Shown here: piece after piece, positions 35,234-47,216 of the stretch | Numbering within the stretch: the first letter of the stretch is position 1 | Layout: the number at the start of each line of letters is the position of its first letter | Assembly: GCA_025093985.1 (NCBI GenBank) | Contig: JACAAK010000010.1 | Location: 955,501-1,019,500, forward strand | Direction: 5' to 3' | Origin: Calvatia gigantea | Lineage: Eukaryota; Basidiomycota; Agaricomycetes; Agaricales; Lycoperdaceae | DNA length: 64,000 nt | The notes under the pieces: generated by a model | Databases searched by the model: none | Seen by the model: the letters and a program-made list of their open reading frames with translations, nothing else | What the model was told of the DNA's origin: nothing | Program-made: the position numbers and the translations under genes

Positions 35234-37771
35234 ATGCTACTAAGCAGGGATAACGCCAAGGTATTAACCTCCACTTTACCCAAGAGTTTCTTACGACGAC
35301 TCTATCGCACATCCAAGAGATCTCCCAGCCCATCACCCCCACTCTCGTCGCCTGCGAGCACATCCTCCCTCTCTATTCCACACGGCCGCTCACCATCGTC
35401 TGTATCGACCATCTCTTCCACGGAGCTGGGGGATGATCGTACTGGACGCACTGGAACAACCTTAACCGGCCCTTTTTATAATGCAAACAACTTTGTTGTA
35501 AACAATCCCGTCTTTCAACAGCACATTCAAAGTGGGGCTTACTTGAATCTTGGTGCGTGCTTCATCCTTTCTATCTTGACATTACTGACACATCTGTCCA
35601 GCGTTAGAGCGACTCGCTCGATATACCATGCGCGGGGCTAGGTTTGACCACGCTACGAAAGATCCCCCTCCTCGATGTTACCCCGGAACCCGTCGTTACA
35701 TCATAGATAAGGCAAGAAATTGGTTCCACCTGCCATATCGAGCCAAAAACATTATGTGGTTGTCCGGTCCCGCCGGGATAGGGAAGACTGCTATAATGCG
35801 AACCCTGGCAGACACCGAGTCCGCTTCCAAACGACTGGGAGCGACAATCTTCTTCTCTAGGCAGAAACATAACAAACGCGACAGTGTCAGAGGCTTCGTG
35901 CCCACCCTCGTATATCAGCTGGCCGTCGAGATACCTCTCTATCAACGCTTTAGTGACAGAGAAAATGACCGCAGATCCAAAGCTGTTGGAGAAAGGCATG
36001 AGGGAGCTATTTCAAACGCTTATAGTTGAACCATTTGGTTGCCAGAACTTGTGCAAGGACCTCGGGCATAAACTCATCTTGATCGACGGCTTGGACGAGT
36101 GTAATGGAGGCGAACATGCGCAGCAGGAAATCATTGAGATGATAGGAGACTTTGTCCAACAGCATCCTACCTCCTCGCTCGTCTGGATTATCGCAAGCCG
36201 CTCAGAACCTCATCTGAGAGCCGCTTTTTCCCAACACTCCGTAGCGCGCAATTGTTGGCATGAGCACATCGAAATCGACGCTCCCGAAGCTTGTAAGGAT
36301 GTCGAGATCTATCTTCGGAGTGAATTCGTAAAAATACGCCAGCGTTTCGCCTTCCTCATCCCTGACGACCACGAGTGGCCCAGCGAGTCTCAAATTGTCC
36401 TCATCGTTCGAGTTGCATCCGGTCTCTTCATTTTCGCCTCCACGGTCGTGCGATTCATCGGTGACCCCAAAGTTGGCAATCCAGTCAAACAGTTGAAGTC
36501 CGTGATCCGTGCAATCAAGAAAATCAGAACCTCTACTGTGTCTCGGAACGACAATCCGTTAGCGAGGCTTCACGATCTTTACTTAGAAATCCTGAACAAC
36601 ACTCCCCGGCCCATGTACGCCCAAGTCACAGGGCGCATCCTGGGATGTTGCGACCTTCTTCCTCGAAACACACCGCACCCTACCCCATTTATGCTCTCGT
36701 GCAACTTTTTGGGTATCGATCAGAATAATGCCTATGCATCGCTCCAACGACTTCACTCGGTCCTTGACGTTCCTTCTCATCCGGAGGCCGCCATCCGAGA
36801 CATTAAGATCCTTCATTCGTCCTTCACCGATTTTTTGAGAAATCGACCGGCATCGCGTGAGCTTTATATTAGCCGACCCCAGACGGCTGCCGATATTGTA
36901 CGGTGTAGTTTCAGGATTTTGCAAGAAGTCAATAGTGATGGTGAGGTTTTCTCCAACTATTTTGAAGATGAGCCGTGTTCTGATGTGACTAAAAAGCGGA
37001 ACCATTCCCTCGTCTTTCTAATATCTCACTTTCATGGGAATACCGACCGGAGCAGACACGCGAAACGTTACTCAAGACCGCTTATGATGGCTTCCGGCTC
37101 ATGACTGTGTTGGACCACGGCTTTGACGTGTCATTCACTCTTAATGAGCGTGTGGCCTTGCTCGCACGTGCCGATTTCAGTAAACTGGATTGTTACTTGC
37201 CTCCGGATATTAAAACGTCTGTGTATGATACCCGGACGCACCACAAGTGCCTGTTTGATTGGCTTCTGAACCAGTGGAAGGTATGCTGACCTCGACCAAG
37301 CCACATTTGGTACTGACTGACCGCGTTTGGTTAGTCCACTCCCGAAGCGTTTAAGAGATCAGAACTTGTGAAAGAAATCCCCCTGAAGCACCTTGATAAG
37401 CGCTCGATAAGAACCGATAGGGCTGTTATTCATTTCAGGTTCACAGAGAAGGATGGGTCGGTGGTGAGACCGAAAGTATACTCGGATCATAAGGTGTGTT
37501 GTGGCCTCTGGCAATCAGACTTTGGCCGTCCTGACCTTCTCTTTGCCAGGAAATTCGGGAGAAGTTTAGAGGAGACACCTTAGAGGCATTTAACAAGGTT
37601 CTGCGACTGCACCGCCATGGATCACCATCGAAGCAGATCCAGATATGGGGCAAGGATCCTGCAAAGACTTGTTTGCTGTTCGAGTGTAAGTCCGTGCCAG
37701 AGTGCCACGTCGACGGGAAACCGGTTGTGAAAGAAATCTTTTTTATTCCCTATCTTCCTCGTAAGAAATGA
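35234..37771 (+). CDS. NACHT-domain STAND NTPase (fungal NLR-like) with unrecognised C-terminal region
   Basis: Exons 35234-35552, 35602-37011, 37056-37280, 37335-37493 and 37550-37771; about 776 residues. The N-terminus is Ser-rich with FYNANNFVVNNP, then the mushroom NACHT lead-in DPPPRCYPGTRRYI, Walker A GPAGIGKT (~residues 162-169), ILIDGLDECNGG as Walker B and IIASRSEPH as sensor. After the NTPase comes a winged-helix-like region and, from ~37056, about 200 residues with no recognised repeat or domain (LDHGFDVSFTLNERVALLA ... FFIPYLPRKK). No WD40, ankyrin or TPR repeats are seen. One extra base at 35949-35952 must be discounted to pass from YQRF to VTEKMTADPKLLEKGM. The 44 bp intron at 37012 with a CTAAT branch site joins the C-terminal part; without it that part would be a separate gene. 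Role in self/non-self or pathogen sensing is inference. Confidence 0.75.
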
Positions 37772-37994
37772 CCGGGTTCTATAATGAGTATGCTTTATTG
37801 CGCGGGTGGTTTATTAGTCCAAGTCTTAATTGTTTCGCTTCGTATCAAGGCGAATTTATCTTATATCCCTCTTGAATCGATTAGGTTTGTAGTATGTTCC
37901 GCCTTGTGTTATTTGTAACTCGAGTAATAGATCTTTCGAACGACCTCAAAGTTACGATATCCCTCTCCAAAAACTGGCGGTTTTAATTTCATCA

Positions 37995-39062
37995 TCATGA
38001 TTGCCATCGACCAATCCAGTAACGGCATGCTGCCTTCCTAAGCGATAGAGCCTCGCTACTGAAACCGCTGACCTCCAGCTTTCCGAGCCACCGTCGTTCA
38101 TCCGGCTGGGGCGATATTTCTTCAAGGGCGAGTCCTCTATCTTTTGCTTTAGAGAGGAAGGCGTTGCAAACGGATGGCAATGTGTAGTTGCCCGCCTGGC
38201 AGGTGTCAGCGATCGGTTGGCTACCAGGTATGAGCAAACTCACAGCGATGTGAAGGCGAGCACCTGGGTTACTTGAAAGTAAAGACGTCACTGAGTCAAG
38301 GAGAATTTCGTGGAAACTGTCAAAGTGAAGAAGATCAGACATAATCACGATATCGAATCCCTTATGATTGTCGGACAGAAGATCCCTACGTGCGAGAGTA
38401 AGGTGGACTCCGAGGGAGAGGGAAATTAAAAACTACACACAATAGGGGCGGAACATCTGTTCCCCATGCATGTCCCGCCCATTGGACTGTGCAAGACGGA
38501 TTGAAATGGATCTTGTTCCGGTCCACGTTTTCGCGAAGATTATTCAGGATCACGTCGTCTGGATAGTCCGTTGCAACGACAAGTGAAGGCGGGTCCCGTT
38601 GAGTAGCAAGGAGAAGCGATGGTAGAGCGGTTCCTGCGCCCAGTTCTATGACTATCTAGTCCCTGTGGCCTCAGTGTATCTGTTCAGATAAAGTTTAAGT
38701 ACCTGTAGATCCCGGAGCGGTGAGAAGTTCTCGCTCAATCCTCTCGGCCAGGAAAAGTGCCGGAGAAAAGAGATGGTCTGCCAGAAGCGTATTTGCCTAC
38801 ATTGGTAGTTTTATGTATCACATCCATTTTGTGTGATACCTGGTTGATATCGTCTCACCTTTCCTTCCTTTTGAATCGATAATTTCACGATCAGCAAGTT
38901 CTGACCAGGGAGTGAAGGTTGGTCGCGAACCTTTGGTGCTACAGTTAAGGTGAGTGGGCCATATTGTATGGTGTTATTTTCTGGCGCTGTAGGGCCTCCA
39001 AGGAAAGACAGTGCATCATTCAAGATGTCTTCGGAGCTTTCTGGCTCGGGTTGAGAAGACAT
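37995..39062 (-). CDS. SAM-dependent methyltransferase (Methyltransf_16-like)
   Basis: ATG 39062 (MSSQPEPESSEDILNDALS). Several exons on the minus strand: LTLTVAPK region, ANTLLADHLFSPALFLAERI, then VIELGAGTALPSLLLATQ (motif I, SAM-binding glycine loop), ATDYPDDVILNNLREN (acidic ribose-binding residue) and FDIVIMSDLLHFDSFHEILL. The C-terminus has AGNYTLPSVCNAFL, RRWLGKLEVSG and YWIGRWQS. Junctions checked at the TVIEL and LLDLLSDN boundaries close without frame corrections; a 48 bp in-frame intron probably sits near 38268-38221. The family includes eEF1A lysine/N-terminal methyltransferases, so a protein target is likely but not shown. Divergent from MSH6 across 340 bp. Confidence 0.78.
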
Positions 39063-39402
39063 CTTATCGCGCTTCCGGGGTCTCAATTACCCCGTTTTTC
39101 ATAATCATTGATGCGATCAAGTCCGTGAGTGCTTTTCAAATTCCGCGCCTGTATTACGTTGGCATTGTGTCGGTTTCCTGCAGAGTTCGAAGTGTACAGG
39201 TGCGGAATTTGAAAAGTACGTAGGAAGTCCCTACACAGTACATCGAAATATTTATCGATCTATCCAGTGATTGAGTCTGCGTTCTTTATTGATCATCACG
39301 TGGGGGCAATTTAATGAGCTGTGGTGCCAAACACGACCCAACGCGTCTTTCTTGGCGTAATAGACTGGTTGCTTCTCCACATACTTCTCCTGCCCTCAGT
39401 AT
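39063..39402. promoter_or_regulatory. Shared divergent promoter of methyltransferase and MSH6
   Basis: 340 bp separate the two start codons, so both promoters must lie here. A decamer-like repeat TTTCAAATTCCGC (39135) and GCGGAATTTGAAA (39201) forms a 13-bp inverted repeat about 55 bp apart, a candidate symmetric binding site. No TATA box. Confidence 0.45.
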
Positions 39403-42400
39403 GCCGCCGAAAGACAAAGAGAAAGATGCTCTTAAACAAAAGAGTTTGGTCTCTTTCTTTTCAAAACCAACCAATGGGGCTTCAACTTCGCAAGGGAAAC
39501 CTATGCAAAAACCGGTTATCCGAAAATCATCCGCTGTATCTAGTTGGTGGAGACGCGTCGAGCCCAGCACACGAACCCAGCACACCTGAAACAAAGGCAC
39601 CTAGTGTGCGAGGCCTCGCGTCGTCGGTTATTCGAAGCTCAGTGTCTTCGCGTATCGCGAGTACACCTCCAACGAGTGATCCAATTGATGTGGACATGCT
39701 CTCTGATGGGGAGGAGGAACACGAGAAGCAGACGCATACCAAGAACGGAGTATGTTTACATTGCTTTCGAAGGTATATGCTCATTTATATTTTTTACCAG
39801 ACGCAGCGAAAGCGTAAAATTATTGCAGATTCAGACGAAGAGCCTGGTCACTCGAAGCCGAAGCGCACCGTGCCGGATTCCTCTCCTATCCCAGCAAAAG
39901 GTGGGTGAAAAATGGTTCACTTCAGTTTGTAAATTCTAATAATAGCAGAACGCACTAAACGACAACGCCTTGCAATGGCGGTCAGTGAAGAAGAGAACGA
40001 AGATGATGATGTCATCTCAAGCAATTTCTCCCAACGACTGACGCGCTTTAAGAAATCCCCAGCTACGAAGGGTGAGCAAGCTTCTGGGGACCCTTCGACT
40101 CTGTTTTAATAAAATTTCCTAGGGGCGAGGTCGTGTGCCTCTTCAGATGATGATGACTTCATTGTGCCCTCAGATGAGGACTCGGACGCTGACAATAAAT
40201 CTATTAAATCTTCCTCCGGGCGCTCGTCTGCGTCTTCCCGTCGTTCGATCCTATCCGACGACGATGATCTGATGGACGAGTCCGATGATGGTAACGCCAA
40301 AAAGAAGTCGAGGACGAAAAGCAAGAAGTCCAATGCACGAGCGGGGAAACCGCCAAAGGTGCCGGAGGGAACGTCGGGGGGGAGCTTTAGTTTCTTAACA
40401 GCCGCGGAACAACGAGAACAAGGAAAGAAGAATGACAAAAAGGCTGCCGATGACCCTTACTCATTCTTGCAAGACGTCAAAGATGTGTGTAAGCTGAGCT
40501 TGGTCTTAGAACGTCTCCTTATGGTTTTGTAGAAAGATCTCCGGAGGCCCGGACAACCCGGCTATGACCCGCGAACTTTACATATTCCGAACTCAGCTTG
40601 GAAAGAGTTTACACCCTTCGAAAAGCAGGCAAGTTCCTATTTGACTGGTGCTAAAATCGGACGCTAATAGATCCTGCAGTTTTGGGAGGTTCGTCCATGT
40701 TATTGTCATATCTATCTCATCTTGAAATATGCGCATAGATCAAGCAAAATCACTACGATACGGTATGTACGTTCCTGCACTATTGTGAGTCGCTTTCCTC
40801 ACAGTTTCTGCAGATCCTATTCTTCCAGAAAGGGCATGTGGTTTCCATTTCCTGTTTATTATTATTATTATTGTGAATTGACTTTTTTTCGATAGGAAGT
40901 TTTTCGAGGTGCTTACAAGTCCTTGTTCGAAACTTAGCGGTATTAAATGTTATTTAAGCTTTACGAGGACGATGCTCGAGTTGGTCATCAAGAATTTGAC
41001 TTGAAACTAACCTCGCGGGTTAAGATGTCCATGGTAATTTCCATGCTTGATTGCTGGTGCTAGCAGATAGACATGAATTCCACAGGTTGGTGTTCCAGAA
41101 ATGTCGTTCAACTTTTGGGCTGCGTGAGTACATTACCTGCATGGGCTATACGCTTTCAGGTTCAAATATCTAATTTTTTTTCTGTGCTGTAGGAAGTTTC
41201 TTGGGAAAGGTTTGTTGTGATCTGTCTGGGGATTCTGGAACACTCACAGATATTGTCCTCTTTAGGTTACAAAGTTGGTCGCGTCGATCAATCTGAAACT
41301 GCTCTTGGTGCAGAAATGCGCATCGTCGCGAACAAGTCCAAAGGGAAAGTTAGTGAGGACAAAGCGAAGGACAAGATCGTCAGACGGTACCCTTTCTTTA
41401 CTAGATTAATTCCTTCCCATGCTCAAAATTCATTATTAGGGAGCTCAACAAAGTTTACACTAATGGGACTCTTGTTGATCCCGAGCTGTTGACTGACGAA
41501 CAAGCTGGTCACTGCGTCGCAATTGCGGAGCAACCTTCAGAGGACGGGAAAGACAAGGAGAACAAGTTTGGTATCTGTGTTCTGGATTGTTCGACATCGC
41601 AATTCAACCTCAGCGCATTTGAGGACGATATTTGCCGTACCAAGCTAGAAACTCTCATGCGGCAGATACGACCCAAAGAGTTACTTTTTAAGAAAGTGTG
41701 TTCTCGTGACCTAATGATTTTAACCTTTGACTGATGGGGAGCAGGGAACCTTATCGGTCTCAACAACGCGCTTGCTCAAAACCATCTTACCAGCTAGTTG
41801 TCTCTGGACCAGCTTGCGAACTGGTTGAGGGCCTCGACCACAATGGAACGCTAGAACAGTTGAAGTACATTTTTTCCGGCTGGAGAGGATGAAGACATGG
41901 AGGATGACGGTGTTTTGCCGTCATCGGTGCCGGAGTCCATTCGGGAGATGGTACCATATCCGAAAGCTATTGAAGCATTGGGTTACATGATCTGGTGAGG
42001 TGACAATTTCTTGCGGATGAAGGTAGTACTGAAGACCATATTCAGGTACCTACGTCAGCTGAATATCGACAAGGATATCATTAGCATGAAGAATTTCAAT
42101 GTGTACGATCCTATGAAGCGTGGTCAGGGACTAACACTCGAAGGACAAGCCTTGGCTCATCTTGAAGTGCGTCTCATGAACTTTAACTTGATTCTGGTCT
42201 AAACGATGACATGCTTAGATTCTTATGAATAATGAAGGAACCGAAGAGGGGTCGTTGCTTAAGCTCTTGAGTCGATGCATAACGCCATTTGGTGCGTGAT
42301 TAGCTCCTCCCCGCCATTACAGTTTAGGATCTGAACGTCGGGGGCAGGTAAACGACTCTTCCGTATCTGGCTGTGTATGCCTCTGCGCAATGTTGCCGAC

Positions 42401-44803
42401 ATCAATGCTAGGCTTGACGCCGTGCAAGACATCATGGATCATCCGACGTTTGAGGCCGAGTTTGCTGAGATTGCGAAGGGATTGCCAGACCTTGAACGGA
42501 TCGTGTCAAGGATACACGCGAAGAACTGCAAGACGAAGGATTTCTTGAAAGTTCTCGCTGTGAGTCAGCCGCCCGTATAATTCGGTGTGTGAAGGCTGAT
42601 GGGAGTGTAATCAATGGGTGTAGTCGTTCAAAAAATTGAGTCGTGGCCTGACCAAGCTAGCGGACGAATCGGAGGGCTTCAAGTCTAAAACGATTTTGGG
42701 GTTGTTGCGTGGTGCCCCTGACCTCCTGCCTCATGTGAAGCACATTGAGGATATGTTCCAGAGACCGAATCCTGACGACAAAAGTACGTCTCGTCGAGTC
42801 GTGGTCTTTCCTGCGCGTGTTTACTTTGTAGACTCGGATGAGTTGTTGCCGCAGAAGGGGAAGGACGCAGAGTATGATGATATTGTGGCAGAGATTACGG
42901 GCCTTGAAAAGGAGTTCGACGAGATGCTCGCAGAGTTAGAACAAAAAGCTGGGTAAGCTTGTTCTCGAGTTCTGCTTCGGGATGGAGGTTGATTTGGTGA
43001 CAGGATCAAGCTTGCATACTGGCACAGTGCGATTGGCAATAAGGTATTATCAAAAACTGGTCACTATTGACTCGAAATTCACCGATGTGACAGGATATCT
43101 ATCTTGTCGAGACAGCGGCAGGCAAGAAAGTACCATCAACTTGGACTAAAAATAGCGGCACCAAGGTGCGGCCCTTAAATAATATACCCCTGAAAAAAAA
43201 ATAATCTAACGCCGACTTGAAGGCCAAAACTCGTTATATCGTCCCCACCCTCCAGCCTAAAATCCGGCAGCTCAAAGAAGCTCGCGAAAATAGGACGACA
43301 GCCATGAAAAGCTTCAAATTTCGACTTTATGTAGAGTTCGATCAAGATCGAAGCGTGTGGCTCCGTGCCATTCGAGTGTTTGCTGAACTCGACTGTCTCT
43401 TCAGCTTAGCCAAGTCATCGACGGTGATTGGTTCACCTTCCTGCCGGCCAGAGTTTGTGGAAAATAATGATGGCTCAGCGTTTGTCGATTTTGAGGAGCT
43501 ACGTCACCCAATTTTGTGTATGAACGCGAACTTGAAGAACTTTATTGCAAACGATGTAAAACTTGGTGGCAAGGTTGGCAAAGTCGCACTGTTGACAGGA
43601 CCTAACATGGCGTAAGTGTTGTCCCAATATAAGATCGATTGAGGGCTGACTTTGGGGCGTCTGTAGTGGAAAATCTACGGTAAGGGCGTTGGTTCTTCTC
43701 TGAGTTTTCAGACTCAACCTGGTTTGATAGCTCATGCGAATGACGGCTACCGGTGTGGTGCGTCTTGCGATAATGCTGCTGAATGCGTCTGATATAATTG
43801 GTAGATTATGGCGCAACTTGGGATGTTTGTTCCTGCTGCAAAAGCGAGGTAAGTTGACTCTGGTTGTCAGAAAATCCCGACAAATTAAACCTACAAATGA
43901 ACAGACTCAGTCCAGTTGACGCTATCATCACTCGAATGGGTGCATATGATAACATGTTTTCTCATGCGAGTACGTTTAAAGTTGAGCTGGATGAATGGTA
44001 TGCCTGTTTTGATGAGCATGGATGGCGACATTTGTTGAACCTAACTTCACAGCTGTAAAATTTTGCGTGATGCGACACCAAAGTCGCTCGTTATTCTGGA
44101 TGGTTTGTCCCTTTGTTTCCCGCGGTAACCCTGGACTGACAGACTGAGCAGAGTTGGGCCGAGGGACGTCTACCTATGTGAGCACCCTTTTGCGTTGTAT
44201 CTTAACCAGATACTTACTCCAATCTCAGGACGGTATGGCAATTGCTGGAGCTGTTTTACATCAACTTGCGACACACACGCTGCCCTTGACATTCTTCGCA
44301 ACTCACTACGGCTCTCTTACGGACGATTTTGCCTACCATCCCAATATCCGGAATATGCACATGTCAACGCTCGTCGACGACGAAAAGAAAGAGGTATCAT
44401 CCGCTCATTCCTCCGTACATTGGAAAATGCTCACTGAACATGTACATCCAGCTCATTTTCTTATATAAGCTTATTGAAGGTGTTGCAGAATCCTCATTCG
44501 GTACACATGTAGCAAACCTTGCCGGCGTGCCATTCGAGGTCGTTCAAAGGGCCGAGGTGGTTTCCAAGCAGTTTGCACAACAGTTCAAAGAGAGGCTGGA
44601 GCTGAAGCAAAAGAAGAATGCGTCGGCCAAAATGCCATTGAACCTGCAGGCTGATTGGGCGTACCTTACTGAAATTGGCTGGTGGAGAGTTCCAGCCGGA
44701 TGATTCAGTGAGGAATAAGGAGGTATTGGAAAGGTTGAAGGACGTTGTCAGGAGTTTTGTCAGGCATAAGAAAGCTGTGGAAGGTGGGCATGTGGGTGCG
44801 TAA
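39403..44803 (+). CDS. MSH6: DNA mismatch repair protein MSH6
   Basis: Partner of MSH2 in MutS-alpha, which recognises base mismatches and one-base loops. About 30 introns. The N-terminus has a PCNA-interacting box, QKSLVSFFS, then a disordered acidic/Ser-rich region. The mismatch-binding domain contains YDPRTLHIPNSAWKEFTPFE, FFQKGKFFELYEDDARVGHQ (the Phe-x-Glu mismatch wedge) and KMSMVGVPEMSFNFWAAKF. Lever/clamp regions follow (QALAHLEILMNNEGT). ATPase: TGPNMAGKST (Walker A, ~43606-43680), DELGRGTSTYDG (Walker B/signature) and FFATHYGSLTDDF. Four single extra bases must be discounted: ~39535-39545, ~41825, the T6 run 41870-41875, and ~44665. All other splices I checked close exactly. Two introns use GC donors and there is a cluster of micro-exons at 40680-40908. 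The end at 44803 assumes the last correction. Confidence 0.93.
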
Positions 44804-45969
44804 TATGGATGGCCTTCGTGGCGTTTTTCCCTGGTCGGTCCTTTCGCGCCTCTTTCTCAGTGGTTGAAGCTGACAGTGAGGAACATGCAGATCGTTTATA
44901 CCCCGCTAATATCGATGCTTACCTCGTTAAACTATGCGTTGCTTGATGCTCTTCTAGTCAATTCTCCATATCGTTATGTTCTGGTTACGCTCATATTGCA
45001 CTCTTCCGAATTCTTGAACGAAGTGTGGACGCGATTAATACGGCTGACAGCCGTCTGGATACATCAAACACAAACTGACATGACATCTGAAGGTGTCATT
45101 CTACACCATCGCTGTCACCGACGCATGGCGATGTGTCGCGGTGTGTTGTAGTTGATTTGCCGCGGAATGAAAAGAAGCCAAGTAAAACAGGATAAAGTTT
45201 GGCTAGTGCTAATGGAACCAAAGGTAAGGGACCATGGGGGCCGACCTGTGGTTAGTGACGGATGGTTTATCAAACAGCTGACTTTTGTAGACACCCTGCC
45301 TCAATCACTAACACCCCAGAGATGATGAAAGGTGCCCAGGTGCGCTCGGATGAACAATCAACAAGAGCTTGCGGCGATGCCTCGACGTACGATAGAAATA
45401 GGTTCGGTATCAATTACGGAGAAGAGAAGGACGTGTTGCAAGTGGCTCAAGTATCTAGATTGCCGAACTCCTGGACTTGCTGTATTCTTGTGCCATAAGG
45501 ATCAATCACTCAAGCGCTCACTCCACAATACTGACTTGATACACTACACTGACCCTTTACTTGGCAATCATGGTTTATTTTGGAGTGGCGTTAGATGAAG
45601 CCATTCAACTGTCAGTCATTCACTCCCGGATGAACAGGGTGTGGTTGCTATGACCTAGAGGTACTAAAACTCGGCCTGTGCTGAGGTAGATGCGAGTCAG
45701 TGTAACAGGTACAAGTAGAGAACTGAAGGTGGCAGACATCTATCACAGCCCCAGGCTAGCCTTGGCATTGTGACTACGGCTGGTGGACAGGTCCCATATA
45801 ATGTAGGTGGAAAGCAATGGGGTGCCTCAGTTCATTTCATCTCCTTCGCTTCCTCGGTGCAGGCCCACCCCTCCAATTCCGTCATTAACTCTAACAGACA
45901 CATTCACATTAATCTAGTGACTACTATGATGGTGCGCCCTCCGTGCGTCCGACGGTAAAATCGGATCTC
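44804..45969. other. Intergenic region, no gene seen
   Basis: About 1.17 kb of MSH6 downstream and promoter DNA for the secreted protein. Short frames (45262-45598 and others) show no motif. Confidence 0.4.
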
Positions 45970-46719
45970 ATGCCAGGTTTCCGCCGTTTGCAGTTCGCGG
46001 GCTTCCGATTTGTTCTCCTGATCGCCCTTGTGATGTCCTCAAGTGGCGCCCATTGTCCTTGGACTTCCTGCGGCGCCCAACACAGACGTTCCCACGCCCC
46101 GTGGAGAATCACTTCTTATGGAGAGGTCCGGCACGAAATTATCTCAAACCCAAGCCGCCGCAAAGTTAAAAGCCGCTGGAATCACAACAGTATCAAGCGG
46201 CGGTTGCACGGATAAGTATGTACCATATTCTCCAGTTATGATCAGACAAATCGTGGTTCTAATTACGCGCCCGTGAATGGAATTTACAGGAAGAAACCGA
46301 GTTGTACATCGCTTGATGGCATTCTCTCTGGTACCGTTGACGGTGCAATCAACCTGAAGAAGCAATCCGGAGCAAATATCGTCATTACTGGTGGAACTGA
46401 AACAGGGCATGCGAGTGGGAATCTGCGCTCTCATGCGAATGGGTTCAAAATAGATGTTCAAAAGAACGCCGTTGTTGACAAGTTCATCAAGTCCACTTTC
46501 AAGCAGATTGCCAATAGGGGTGACGGATTTCCGCAGTGGAAGGATACTGCCGGCAATCTTTATTGCGTGAGTACCTTCTTAAATGTCGTTCCCAATCTAT
46601 ATTGGGTGGTTTCTGGTTGACTGACGATTGCCCATACTTACTGATTCCCATATTCGATGAATGTTGCTGGAATCTTTAACTAGGATGAGGGAAACCATTG
46701 GGATATCACGTTCCTGTAG
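45970..46719 (+). CDS. Secreted DD-peptidase/hedgehog-fold-like protein
   Basis: ATG 45970 opens MPGFRRLQFAGFRFVLLIAL, a signal peptide. After one extra base near 46030-46038 the frame continues with an Ala/Pro linker and LKAAGITTVSSGGCTDK. Then come introns at ~46215 and ~46566 and exons encoding CTSLDGILSGTVDGAI, VITGGTETGHASG, SHANGFKID and finally DEGNHWDITFL before the stop at 46717. The H-x-x-G-x-x-x-D and terminal GNHWD motifs match the metal-binding pattern of DD-peptidase-like/hedgehog-fold proteins found as secreted proteins in fungi. Paired Cys residues suggest disulphides. Cleavage of a wall peptide is not established for fungal members, so the activity is unknown. Without the frame correction the signal peptide would be lost. 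Confidence 0.72.
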
Positions 46720-47216
46720 GCACCAAGGCACTTGACGACTGCATATAGTTATCAGGGTTTAGTACTTATGTATTAGGAGTTGTTACCAGGTGCTGCTGGA
46801 AGTCAGGAAGGACACTGACAGACGGGTTGCAGACTGAAAGTACTGTACTTTAATCCATTGAGCCGACCGTTGCATATGTTTTTTTTTTTTCGACTTTGAC
46901 AAGCGAAGAAGTCACACGAGACTGTGCACCAGGGGTGATAACAGGGAATGAACGACAAACGTTCGTATCACGGCGTTTTGTTTGAAACGCAGCAGATTTT
47001 GTAATTTGATTATCCGGTTGTCATTCCCGATTTCTTGGGGCGATAGGGTGTCGGCCTTATTAGGCTTGATGCATGATGCATGATGCATTGATGCATCGAT
47101 GTCAGGGATTTTTGAAAGATTCGATTGTCGGAAAATTTGAGAATATAAGAGCGGGCCGAAGCCGGAGAGTCTGAAAACCATATCAGGCTCATAACACGCA
47201 ATCACTGCCCGTCACA
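46720..47216. other. Intergenic region with GATGCAT microsatellite
   Basis: Contains a T11 run near 46880 and a GATGCAT-rich microsatellite at about 47068-47100, then TATAAGA at ~47145, about 70 bp before the bHLH start codon. Confidence 0.45.

Noticed and set aside
37012..37055. Apparent two-base frameshift in the NACHT gene
   Set aside because: A 44 bp GT-AG intron with a CTAAT branch site restores the frame in phase 0.
41800..41900. Programmed +1 frameshifting in MSH6
   Set aside because: Two shifts 50 bp apart, one in a T6 run, and similar single extra bases in unrelated genes fit sequence error better than a programmed signal.
47060..47105. GATGCAT repeats as a possible CRISPR or binding-site array
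   Set aside because: A short imperfect microsatellite without spacers; eukaryotic context.
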